A DNA stretch of 32,807 nt from Clostridiaceae bacterium (GTDB taxonomy: Bacteria; Bacillota; Clostridia; Oscillospirales; Acutalibacteraceae), in NCBI GenBank assembly GCA_016293225.1, contig JAEDEQ010000014.1, positions 1-32,807 of the forward strand, written 5' to 3'. Positions 1 through 6,780 of this stretch are shown piece after piece; position 1 is the stretch's first letter; the number at the start of each line of letters is the position of its first letter. Both the position numbers and the translations under genes were made by a program. Below the pieces are notes generated by a model. The model saw nothing but the letters and a program-made list of their open reading frames with translations, was not told the DNA's origin and made no database searches.

Positions 1-575
1 GAAAGCTTCATAAAGTCAACCTTCATAAGCGGTGTCTGCGGAAGCTCTTTCATAACAATTATAATTATCTGCTGACGGTAACATAAAAACCTCCGAAAAA
101 CAAACAAAAAAATATTACCGCTTTACACCGCCGGGAGACTCATTTCCGCAGGTGCAAGAGCGAAAAGTTCTTTATCTTTCAATAATCGGAACTTTAATTC
201 AATATATAATAACATCATATTTACGCAATGTCCAATCATCAATTCTGCTTGATATTGTTTGTTTTTTGATAAAGAAAGGGGATTTATGTAGACTATTCGA
301 CATATTTTTTTAATATTGATGTCAACCGCGTCAGGAGATTCATTTCGACAAATACAGCAGCTATGTCGAGTTTTGCAGAGATGATACCTAATATCGTCCA
401 CCTCATTTTAACTGCTGGAATATTTATCTCGGTCCGACGCTGCCTGCTTTTGTTTTAAAAGGTGTTTGAGGTGCCGGCAGAGAAATTTAATTTTACGCCG
501 ACGGACAAGCCTTAGATTGAGGTCTTTCTTTTGACAACACCGTTGCCGAAGCAGTCATAGCTTAAATAAAAAATA
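1..575. other. Gene-poor left edge, no supported gene
   Basis: I see no convincing gene here. Open frames in this stretch lack a Shine-Dalgarno site or recognisable family features. On the minus strand a good GGAGG (around 92-96) precedes an ATG at 83, but that frame closes after 22 codons. A different minus-strand frame is open from about 53 to the left edge and could be the start or tail of a gene outside the window. At 432-506 there is a nested pair of inverted repeats (GTCCG/CGGAC around CTGCC/GGCAG) that could fold as RNA. The rest is A+T-rich with no recognised element. Confidence 0.5.
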
Positions 576-613
576 AATCCGAGCCCGTTTCCTAATGGAA
601 AAAGGTTCGGATT
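560..613 (-). terminator. Terminator behind tRNA-Leu
   Basis: An inverted repeat (AATCCGAgCC at 576 pairing with GGtTCGGATT ending at 613) is followed on the minus strand by a T-rich run. It lies directly downstream of the tRNA-Leu 3' end, so it probably ends that transcript. Confidence 0.7.
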
Positions 614-622
614 ATATTGGTC

Positions 623-709
623 TGGTGCCGGCGGCGGGACTTGAACCCGCACGGTATCGCTACCAACGGATTTTGAGTCCGTCACGTCTGCCAATTCCAT
701 CACGCCGGC
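623..709 (-). tRNA. tRNA-Leu, anticodon CAA
   Basis: On the minus strand the 87-nt sequence folds as a class II tRNA. The seven-base acceptor GCCGGCG pairs with CGCCGGC, followed by discriminator A and an encoded CCA. The anticodon loop reads CTCAAAA-like with anticodon CAA, decoding UUG leucine. A long variable arm and the T-loop GGTTCAAGTCC-type core are present. It is expressed alone: a consensus promoter lies at 724-752 and a terminator at 560-613. Confidence 0.95.
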
Positions 710-723
710 GTTTTGCAGGCAAA

Positions 724-752
724 AGTATATAACAATTTTCGCCTGTTGTCAA
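724..752 (-). promoter_or_regulatory. SigA-type promoter for tRNA-Leu
   Basis: On the minus strand a perfect TTGACA (747-752) is separated by 17 bases from TATACT (724-729). It ends 14 bases before the tRNA 5' end, as expected for a stable RNA promoter. Confidence 0.85.
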
Positions 753-795
753 GTTGAACGATAAAACAGCGGTCACTCTACCGAAAGATCAAAAC

Positions 796-822
796 GAAAA
801 AAGGGGCTTTGAGAAAAGCCCC
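796..822 (-). terminator. Terminator behind rpmB
   Basis: The stem GGGGCTTT/AAAGCCCC (803-822) is followed on the minus strand by a run of six T. It begins 16 bases after the rpmB stop codon. Confidence 0.85.
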
Positions 823-837
823 AAGTTTCAATTTCAA

Positions 838-1026
838 TCAGATTGCGCGAGTAACCTTGCCTGAACGCAGGCAGCGAGTGCAAGCGTAAACGCGCTTCGG
901 TGAACCGTTTACAATAGCTTTTACGCGCTTAACGTTGGGCTTCCAGGTTCTGTTGGAACGTCTGTGTGAGTGAGAGACCTTAATGCCGAAGGAAACATCC
1001 TTACCGCAGTAATCGCATTTTGCCAT
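838..1026 (-). CDS. rpmB: 50S ribosomal protein L28
   Basis: Ribosomal protein bL28 of the large subunit, 62 residues, the usual length in Firmicutes. The start is fixed by AGGAGGTGC just upstream of the ATG and by the typical MAKCDYCGK beginning; an upstream extension of the frame is promoter and leader sequence. Two CxxC pairs (C4/C7 and C49/C52) show the zinc-ribbon (C+) form of L28; bacteria often carry a second cysteine-free copy for zinc limitation, not seen here. The conserved HSHRRSNRTWKPN segment is present. It is a single-gene transcription unit with its own promoter (1073-1101) and terminator (796-822). Confidence 0.97.
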   Translation of the reverse strand: MAKCDYCGKDVSFGIKVSHSHRRSNRTWKPNVKRVKAIVNGSPKRVYACTRCLRSGKVTRAI

Positions 1027-1072
1027 CTTCAGCACCTCCTTAAAACTGTATAGTGAACCATAAGCGAAAAAT

Positions 1073-1101
1073 ATTTTAGCAGATAAACCTACAAAAAGCA
1101 A
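1073..1101 (-). promoter_or_regulatory. Probable promoter for rpmB
   Basis: On the minus strand TTGCTT (1096-1101) is 17 bases from TAAAAT (1073-1078). It sits about 45 bases upstream of the rpmB start codon. Confidence 0.65.
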
Positions 1102-1162
1102 GAGTTTTTGAAAAAAAGTTTTTCTGCCGCCATTAAATATTTTTACATTCTGCTTTTTCTTG

Positions 1163-1191
1163 TTGACATTCTGTTAACAAATAATTATAAT
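1163..1191 (+). promoter_or_regulatory. Consensus promoter for the secreted LRR protein
   Basis: A perfect TTGACA (1163-1168) and a perfect TATAAT (1186-1191) are separated by 17 bases. The -10 lies between two exact inverted half-sites, TTAACAAAT (1174-1182) and ATTTGTTAA (1201-1209), which could be an operator. The start codon follows at 1224 behind AAGGAGG. Confidence 0.85.
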
Positions 1192-1223
1192 AGATTCATA
1201 ATTTGTTAAGGAGGATTTTTATA

Positions 1224-1832
1224 ATGAAAAAAACTTTTAAAAAGGCTCTTTGCGTACTTCTTACACTTATCATGCTCACATCGGCAGTTTCCGCTTCGGC
1301 GTCTGCACTCGACCTGAACGGTCTGGCTTATACCTTTACACTGAGCGCGGACGGCACCGGAATGATTCTCACAAAATGCGCGAACAGTCTCATTTTTGAG
1401 GAAAACGTGGTTATCCCTGCCGCTGTTGATAAGGACAACGTAAGGTATCAGGTTGTCGGCATCGGCGCCCTTGCTTTTGCAAACTGCACTAATATGAAGA
1501 CTCTCACAATCCCCGAGGGCGTTAAGACCATCGGTGCAAGAGCTTTTGAAAACTGCACAAGCCTCATCTCCGTCAACATTCCCAAAACCCTTATAAGCTG
1601 CGAAAGCGACGCTTTCAACGGCTGTGCCTCGGTTACCGCCAACTGCTACAAGGCAAACTATATGTTCATTGCCACCTTTGCGCTTGACTCAAACGTAAAG
1701 GTTAATGTTCTTGACAAGGAGACCGCCGCAGACAAGGAAGCTCAGGTCAACAACATTCTTGATATCGTCATGACCTTTGTAAGAAAGATTATTGACATCA
1801 TCAAGGGTATTTTTTCAAAGGTTACCGGCTGA
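1224..1832 (+). CDS. Secreted leucine-rich-repeat (BspA-type) protein with amphipathic C-terminal helix
   Basis: A 202-residue exported protein. The ATG at 1224 is chosen because AAGGAGG lies eight bases before it. Residues 1 to about 29 form a signal peptide (MKKTFKKA, a hydrophobic run, then AS-A residues before LDLNG). The middle contains Treponema/BspA-type repeats (the IGALAFANCTNMKTLTIPEG pattern), about two to three units, used in related proteins for surface binding. After about residue 170 the sequence changes to a charged linker and ends in an alternating hydrophobic/polar helix (ILDIVMTFVRKIIDIIKGIF). No LPXTG motif or transmembrane anchor is seen, so that helix may attach the protein to membrane or partner. 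Binding target unknown. Confidence 0.85.
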   Translation: MKKTFKKALCVLLTLIMLTSAVSASASALDLNGLAYTFTLSADGTGMILTKCANSLIFEENVVIPAAVDKDNVRYQVVGIGALAFANCTNMKTLTIPEGVKTIGARAFENCTSLISVNIPKTLISCESDAFNGCASVTANCYKANYMFIATFALDSNVKVNVLDKETAADKEAQVNNILDIVMTFVRKIIDIIKGIFSKVTG

Positions 1833-1887
1833 GTGAAAACCGGTAAGTAAAGAACGCGATTGCACTCCGTCCGCCGGGCTGCAATCG

Positions 1888-1923
1888 GGCGGCGGCTCAT
1901 TTGCAGACCGCCGCCGTTTTTTC
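1888..1923 (+). terminator. Terminator behind the LRR protein gene
   Basis: A GGCGGCGG/CCGCCGCC stem (1888-1895 with 1908-1915) is followed by a run of T. A second inverted repeat, CGATTGCA/TGCAATCG (1857-1864 with 1880-1887), lies just upstream and could form an alternative hairpin. Confidence 0.85.
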
Positions 1924-2007
1924 GTAAGGCTGAGTATTTTGACGGTGCAATTAATCAGCCGTACTTTGAATTTCACCGGTATCGGGAGAACTATTTACGA
2001 AAAACGG

Positions 2008-2036
2008 TTGATTTTTGGGCGCAAATGATATATAAT
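2008..2036 (+). promoter_or_regulatory. recA promoter
   Basis: TTGATT (2008-2013) and a perfect TATAAT (2031-2036) are separated by 17 bases, upstream of the SOS box and of recA. Confidence 0.8.
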
Positions 2037-2042
2037 ACAAAG

Positions 2043-2056
2043 CGAACATTTGTACG
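2043..2056 (+). promoter_or_regulatory. LexA/DinR SOS box at recA
   Basis: CGAACATTTGTACG matches the Gram-positive LexA operator CGAAC-N4-GTTCG with one mismatch. It starts seven bases after the -10 element, over the expected transcription start, where bound LexA would block recA transcription until DNA damage. Confidence 0.8.
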
Positions 2057-2073
2057 ACACAGGAGGAATATCA

Positions 2074-3168
2074 ATGGCAGACAAAAAAACGGCTTTGGAC
2101 ACTGCGCTTGCCCAGATTGAAAAACAATACGGAAAGGGCGCGGTGATGCGTCTCGGTCAGACTACGGAGCTTAATGTTGAGGCTATCCACACCGGCTCCA
2201 TTGCTCTTGATATTGCAACCGGCGTCGGCGGACTTCCAAAGGGAAGGATAGTTGAAATTTACGGACCCGAATCCTCCGGAAAAACAACGCTTGCGCTTCA
2301 CTGCATTGCAGAGGCACAAAAGGCCGGAGGGGAGGCCGCTTTCATCGACGCGGAGCACGCCCTTGATCCCGTTTACTCAAAGGCGCTCGGCGTTGACGTT
2401 GATTCGCTCCTTGTTTCGCAGCCGGATAACGGTGAGGACGCGCTTTCAATCACCGAAGCTCTTGCCCGCTCGGATGCGCTTGATATAATTGTTGTTGACT
2501 CCGTTGCCGCTCTGGTGCCGAGAGCCGAAATAGAGGGCGGAATGGGCGACAGCCATGTGGGTCTTCATGCAAGGCTCATGTCGCAGGCGCTGCGCAAGCT
2601 CACAAGCGTTGTTGCAAAGAGCAACACCCTTGTCATATTTATCAATCAGCTGCGCGAAAAGGTCGGTGTGGTATACGGCAATCCGGAGGTTACAACGGGC
2701 GGCCGCGCTTTGAAGTTCTATTCGTCAATAAGGATAGACGTCAGAAAGACCGAGGTCATTAAAGGACCCGGCAATGAATTCATCGGCTCAAGAACACGCG
2801 CAAAGGTTGTTAAAAACAAGGTTTCGCCGCCGTTCAAGGAGGCCATGTTCGACATCATGTACGGCACGGGAATTTCCCACGAGGGCGAGCTTGTGGATCT
2901 CGGCGTTGAATACGGCGTGATAAGCAAGAGCGGTGCATGGTTTTCCTACGGCGAAACAAGGCTCGGTCAGGGCAGGGAGAACGTTAAACTCCTTTTTGCC
3001 AAGGAAATGAACCTTGCCGACGAGATTGAGAAAAAGATTTTTGAAGCGGTAAAAAACAAGGGCGGTCATGAGGGCGAGCCGAAGCCTAAAGCACCGGCGA
3101 GCCCTGCGGTTAAAAGCGTTTCAAGGGCGCGCGCAAAAATAGACATCGCCGTTGACGATGACGAATAA
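2074..3168 (+). CDS. recA: Recombinase RecA
   Basis: The 364-residue ATP-dependent strand-exchange protein of homologous recombination, which also triggers LexA self-cleavage in the SOS response. The start MADKKTALDTAL follows AGGAGG. The Walker A motif GPESSGKT lies at residues 64-71, with the conserved EAQKAGG, DAEHALDP, NQLREKVGV and TTGGRALKFYSS segments, and a short acidic tail (DDDE). Length and motifs are normal. It is the first gene of a tight cluster with recX, under an SOS-type promoter. Confidence 0.99.
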   Translation: MADKKTALDTALAQIEKQYGKGAVMRLGQTTELNVEAIHTGSIALDIATGVGGLPKGRIVEIYGPESSGKTTLALHCIAEAQKAGGEAAFIDAEHALDPVYSKALGVDVDSLLVSQPDNGEDALSITEALARSDALDIIVVDSVAALVPRAEIEGGMGDSHVGLHARLMSQALRKLTSVVAKSNTLVIFINQLREKVGVVYGNPEVTTGGRALKFYSSIRIDVRKTEVIKGPGNEFIGSRTRAKVVKNKVSPPFKEAMFDIMYGTGISHEGELVDLGVEYGVISKSGAWFSYGETRLGQGRENVKLLFAKEMNLADEIEKKIFEAVKNKGGHEGEPKPKAPASPAVKSVSRARAKIDIAVDDDE

Positions 3169-3169
3169 A

Positions 3170-3790
3170 ATGAAAGTCAGGCTGAAGAACGGAAAGAACA
3201 ATAAAGTTCATATTCTGCTTGACGGCGAATACAAAATGACCGTGGACGGCGACTTTTGCCTGCTTGCTTCGCTTTATGACGGCAAGGAGATAACGGAAGA
3301 GGAGCTTCTCCTGCTTGAAAGTGAGGTCAATGTGCGCCGCGCGTTCAACAAGGCGTCCGAGCTGCTCTCGCGCCGCGACCACAGCGAAAAGGAGCTACTT
3401 TTCAAGCTGAGGCAGAAGGGCTTTTCAGAGGGCGCCGAGGAAGCGGTTGAAAAGCTGCGCGGCTACGGCTACGTTGACGACCGGCGCTTTGCTTTTTCCT
3501 ATGCTGCCGAGCTTAAAGACCTCAGGCACTTCGGAAAGCGCCGCATTGAGCAGGAGCTTTTTAAAAAGGGAATTGAACGCTCCGTCATTTCGGAGGTTGT
3601 TTCGTCGCTTGAGTTTGACGAAAACGAGCTAGCTGCCCTTATAACAAGAAAATACAGCAAAAATTTAGACACCGAAAAGGGCGTTCAAAAAACAATAAAC
3701 GCCCTTGTCCGCGCAGGCTACGGCTACGGCGAAATTAAAGACGCTCTTGCCGTTCTGGCGGAGGGTGAAGGAGACTTCAGCAATGAATGA
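3170..3790 (+). CDS. recX: RecX, regulator of RecA
   Basis: RecX family protein (206 residues from this start) that binds RecA filaments and modulates recombinase activity. The family pattern is seen in ALNKASELLSRRDHSEKELLFKLRQKGF-type sequence, with the repeated three-helix units and the conserved GYVDDRRFA segment in the middle. The start is uncertain: ATG codons at 3152, 3158 and 3170 are in frame, the first two inside the end of recA; none has a strong Shine-Dalgarno site, suggesting translational coupling to recA. The position directly after recA is classical. Its end overlaps the rimO start. Confidence 0.9.
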   Translation: MKVRLKNGKNNKVHILLDGEYKMTVDGDFCLLASLYDGKEITEEELLLLESEVNVRRAFNKASELLSRRDHSEKELLFKLRQKGFSEGAEEAVEKLRGYGYVDDRRFAFSYAAELKDLRHFGKRRIEQELFKKGIERSVISEVVSSLEFDENELAALITRKYSKNLDTEKGVQKTINALVRAGYGYGEIKDALAVLAEGEGDFSNE

Positions 3791-5108
3791 AAGAATTGCG
3801 TTGATATCGCTCGGCTGCCCGAAGAATCAGGTGGACGCCGAAGCAATGCTTGCCCGGCTGAAAAATGCGGGCTTTGTGATATCGCCCGAGGTTGAGGGCG
3901 CCGATCTTGTAATTGTCAACACCTGCGGCTTTATTGAGGAGGCAAAGCGGGAGGCTATTGAAACCATACTCTCCGTTGCCGAACTGAAAAAGGAGGGTAG
4001 CGTTGGTGCGCTGCTCGTTACGGGCTGTCTTGCGCAAAGATATAAAAACGAGGTCATAGACGAGATACCGGAGATTGACGGCATTATCGGAATCGGCAAA
4101 AACGGCGATATTGCCGAGATTTGCCGCAAGGTGCTTGATAAAAAAGAAGTGCGTGAATTTCCGGGCAAGCTCTGTCTGCCGATTGAGGGCGACCGTATTC
4201 TTTCAACTCCCCGCCATTTTGCCTATCTCAAAATTGCCGAGGGCTGCTCAAACTGCTGCTCATATTGCGCAATACCTGCAATCCGCGGCAGGTTCAGGAG
4301 CCGTAAGATGGAAAACATTATTGAGGAGGCAAAAAGCCTTGCCGCAGCCGGAGTAAAGGAGCTTGCCGTTATTGCGCAGGATATTACGCGCTACGGAACC
4401 GACCTTTACGGCGGATTTATGCTTGCAAAGCTCCTCAGAAAGCTTTGCAGAATTGACGGCATTGAGTGGATAAGACTGCTTTACTGCTATCCCGAATGTA
4501 TGACGGACGAGCTTATCGACACCGTGGCCGGGGAAGATAAAATCTGCAAATATATTGACCTTCCGCTCCAGCACGCGGACGCTGAGGTGCTCAAAAGAAT
4601 GAACCGGACGGGTGACGAAAAAAGCCTCCTTTCCCTTGTTGAAAAACTCAGGGAAAGAATACCCGGAGTGATAATCCGTACTACCGTTATGGTTGGTTTC
4701 CCCGGCGAAACCGAAGAAAACTTTGAAACGCTCTCGCGCTTTGTCAAAGAAGCACGGTTTGACCGGCTCGGCTGCTTTGCGTTTTCTCCGGAGGAGGGGA
4801 CTGCGGCAGCGGAAATGGACGGTCAGCTTGAGCCGGAGGTCAAAAACCGCCGCGCAGAGCTTATTATGCAGCAGCAGTACGAGATTTTTGAGGAAAAGCA
4901 AAAGGAAAAAATCGGCCGCGTTTTTAAGGTTATCGTTGACGGCTTTGACGAGGATAACCTTTTTTACATCGGCAGAACTTATATGGACTGCCTTGAAATT
5001 GACAGCATCGTTATCATTTCTACCGAGGAGGAGCTGCTGCCCGGAGAATTTGTTAACGTAAAAATCATTGCCACGGACGACTGCGACCTTGTCGGTGAGG
5101 TTATCTGA
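3783..5108 (+). CDS. rimO: Ribosomal protein S12 methylthiotransferase RimO
   Basis: A radical-SAM enzyme that adds a methylthio group to the conserved aspartate of ribosomal protein S12; 441 residues. The N-terminal MTTase domain has LGCPKNQVDAE (C12), an NTCGF cysteine and a GCLAQRY cysteine for the auxiliary cluster. The radical-SAM CxxxCxxC motif is at C155, C159 and C162. A TRAM domain fills the C-terminus. RimO is preferred over MiaB/MtaB because of the short N-terminus beginning right before LISLGCPKN and the IPAIRGRFRSR segment. The ATG at 3783 overlaps the recX stop by eight bases. Confidence 0.93.
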   Translation: MNERIALISLGCPKNQVDAEAMLARLKNAGFVISPEVEGADLVIVNTCGFIEEAKREAIETILSVAELKKEGSVGALLVTGCLAQRYKNEVIDEIPEIDGIIGIGKNGDIAEICRKVLDKKEVREFPGKLCLPIEGDRILSTPRHFAYLKIAEGCSNCCSYCAIPAIRGRFRSRKMENIIEEAKSLAAAGVKELAVIAQDITRYGTDLYGGFMLAKLLRKLCRIDGIEWIRLLYCYPECMTDELIDTVAGEDKICKYIDLPLQHADAEVLKRMNRTGDEKSLLSLVEKLRERIPGVIIRTTVMVGFPGETEENFETLSRFVKEARFDRLGCFAFSPEEGTAAAEMDGQLEPEVKNRRAELIMQQQYEIFEEKQKEKIGRVFKVIVDGFDEDNLFYIGRTYMDCLEIDSIVIISTEEELLPGEFVNVKIIATDDCDLVGEVI

Positions 5109-5144
5109 CAGGCGGCAGACCCGGGCAGACCTTTTCTGATTGCT

Positions 5145-5744
5145 ATGAAAAAAGATACGAACAAAAAACAGAATAAGCTCAACACACCGAACCGCCTGAC
5201 GCTTTTGCGCATTGCGCTTGCGCCCGTTTTCCTTGCGGTTCTGGTTTCAAACATTCCGCATTCAAGCCTGTTTGCGTTTCTGATTTTTGTTGCCGCGTCG
5301 GTAACCGATTTTATTGACGGAAAGCTTGCGCGCAGCACGAATCAGATTACCGCGCTCGGAAAGCTTCTTGATCCGCTTGCCGATAAAATGCTCATCACGG
5401 CGGCGCTTCTGGGCTTTATGCTCGGCGGCGAATGTCACATTTTCACCGCCTTTGTCATTCTTTTGCGCGAATACACAGTAACGGGCGTGCGCATGATAGC
5501 GCTGACCGACGGAATCGTTATTCCCGCGAACATCTGGGGAAAGATCAAGACTGCCTCGCAGATGATTTCCGTGGCTCTTATCATTGCGCTCAATGAATGG
5601 CTGTATCTCGGAAAAACCCTGCCGTTTGACCTTAAAGTGTTTTCCAACGTCCTTCTTGCCCTCACTGCCGTTGCGGCGGTGGTTTCGGGCATAATATACA
5701 TTGTTGAGGCGGCAAAAAGAATTAATTTTTTAGAAAACAAGTAG
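5145..5744 (+). CDS. pgsA: CDP-diacylglycerol-glycerol-3-phosphate 3-phosphatidyltransferase
   Basis: Integral membrane enzyme (199 residues) making phosphatidylglycerol phosphate from CDP-diacylglycerol and glycerol-3-phosphate. The CDP-alcohol phosphatidyltransferase signature DGxxAR-x8-GxxxDxxxD is intact, from DGKLARS through GKLLDPLADK. About five membrane segments can be seen, and the start NTPNRLTLLRI is typical of PgsA. The Shine-Dalgarno site is weak, so expression may depend on read-through from rimO 36 bases upstream. Clostridia and bacilli often carry pgsA near recA and rimO, as here. Confidence 0.93.
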   Translation: MKKDTNKKQNKLNTPNRLTLLRIALAPVFLAVLVSNIPHSSLFAFLIFVAASVTDFIDGKLARSTNQITALGKLLDPLADKMLITAALLGFMLGGECHIFTAFVILLREYTVTGVRMIALTDGIVIPANIWGKIKTASQMISVALIIALNEWLYLGKTLPFDLKVFSNVLLALTAVAAVVSGIIYIVEAAKRINFLENK

Positions 5745-5766
5745 TGCATTTTTTGGAGACTTGTAG

Positions 5767-5772
5767 TATAAT
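5767..5772 (+). promoter_or_regulatory. Probable -10 element of the T-box leader
   Basis: A perfect TATAAT precedes the structured leader by about 20 bases. The -35 region (about 5744-5749, GTGCAT) is poor, so this promoter assignment rests mainly on the -10 and position. Confidence 0.5.
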
Positions 5773-5789
5773 ATAGTGAATCACAAATA

Positions 5790-6040
5790 TCATAACGGCT
5801 GTGACAGGGAGAAGTAAAAGCTTTATGCGCCTGCAGAGAGGCTCCGGACGGTGAAAGGAACCGGCGCAGGGCTTTGAAATGCACCCTTGAGCTTCGCGGG
5901 GGAAAACAGTATCCTGCGGCGTTTGTCTGCGTTAAGGACCGAATCGGCTTTCGCTTTGGTTGAAAGCCGCCTGAGTTATAAACAGGAGTGGAACCGCGTT
6001 TTTGCGCCTCCGTGGGTCATGCCTACGGGGCGCTTTCTTT
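5790..6040 (+). promoter_or_regulatory. Cysteine-specific T-box riboswitch
   Basis: The leader shows the T-box landmarks in order: an AGTA-type motif after the 5' strand of stem I (near 5813), AGAGAGG and GGTGAAAGG (near 5835-5860), and a specifier loop GAAATGCACCCTTGAGC in which TGC (5880-5882) is a cysteine codon. A stem III hairpin (CGGCTTTC/GAAAGCCG, near 5945-5970) and the T-box core GGAGTGGAACCGCG (5985-5998) follow. The terminator is GCGCC-T-CCGT...ACGG-GGCGC at 6004-6033 with a T-rich tail. Uncharged tRNA-Cys should favour the antiterminator and switch on cysE-cysS. Confidence 0.93.
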
Positions 6041-6105
6041 ATTGATAAAAGACGCAAACGTCAGACGCAGAGCTTTGAGTATTTATAATTGCAAAGGATG
6101 ATCCC

Positions 6106-6780
6106 ATGTTTGACAGATTAAAAGAAGATATTCAGTGCGTTAAAGACCGCGACCCGGCAGCAAGGAACGCCGTTGAGATAATGTTCCTTTACCCGGGCTT
6201 TAAGGCGGTCAGAATGTACCGCAAAGCGCACTGGTTTTTTGAACACAGAATGTTCTTTACAGCGCGCTGGATTTCTCAGCGCTGCGTCAAAAAAACAAAT
6301 ATTGAAATACATCCCGGAGCGCAAATCGGAAAGCGCCTTTTTATTGACCACGGAACCGGCGTTGTTATCGGCGAAACGACCGTTATAGGAGACGATGTAA
6401 CGCTCTATCAGGGAGTGACCCTCGGCGGTACGGGTAAGGATACGGGAAAGCGCCACCCGACTATCGGCAACAATGTTCTCATCGGCTCGGGTGCAAAGGT
6501 GCTCGGTCCGTTCTCAATCGGAGACAACTCAAACGTTGCGGCAGGTTCGGTTGTGCTTTCCGAAATTCCGCCGAATTCAACTGCCGTCGGCGCTCCGGCG
6601 AGGGTTGTTAAGCAGAACGGAAAGCGTGTGGATTGCCTTGACCAGGTTCATATTCCGGACCCGGTTGCTCAGGAGCTCTGCGCGCTCCACTGCAGGATTG
6701 ATAAGCTTGAAAAACTGCTGAAACAGGAAATGAACAAAAATAAAGATGATAATATTACCGAAAGGAAGGATTCAAAATGA
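6106..6780 (+). CDS. cysE: Serine O-acetyltransferase
   Basis: Makes O-acetylserine from serine and acetyl-CoA, the committed step of cysteine synthesis; 224 residues. The N-terminal helical part (MFDRLKEDIQCVKDRDPAARN) is followed by a left-handed beta-helix of hexapeptide repeats, with DHGTGVVIGET around the active-site histidine, LGGTGKDTGKRHPTIG, and the GAPARVVK end. A short charged tail follows. It lies directly behind the cysteine T-box and its stop overlaps the cysS start (ATGA), so supply of cysteine and of cysteinyl-tRNA are controlled together. Confidence 0.97.
   Translation: MFDRLKEDIQCVKDRDPAARNAVEIMFLYPGFKAVRMYRKAHWFFEHRMFFTARWISQRCVKKTNIEIHPGAQIGKRLFIDHGTGVVIGETTVIGDDVTLYQGVTLGGTGKDTGKRHPTIGNNVLIGSGAKVLGPFSIGDNSNVAAGSVVLSEIPPNSTAVGAPARVVKQNGKRVDCLDQVHIPDPVAQELCALHCRIDKLEKLLKQEMNKNKDDNITERKDSK

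Noticed and set aside
1..53. Minus-strand frame reading MKELPQTPLMKVDFMKL at the left edge
   Set aside because: It vaguely recalls the lysine-bearing end of AMP-forming ligases (TPxxKVD), but only 17 codons are visible and no ribosome-binding site precedes its ATG. Too little to call.
123..401. 92-codon open frame on the minus strand
   Set aside because: It starts at a GTG without any Shine-Dalgarno site, has no family features and an odd composition rich in scattered cysteines; probably chance.
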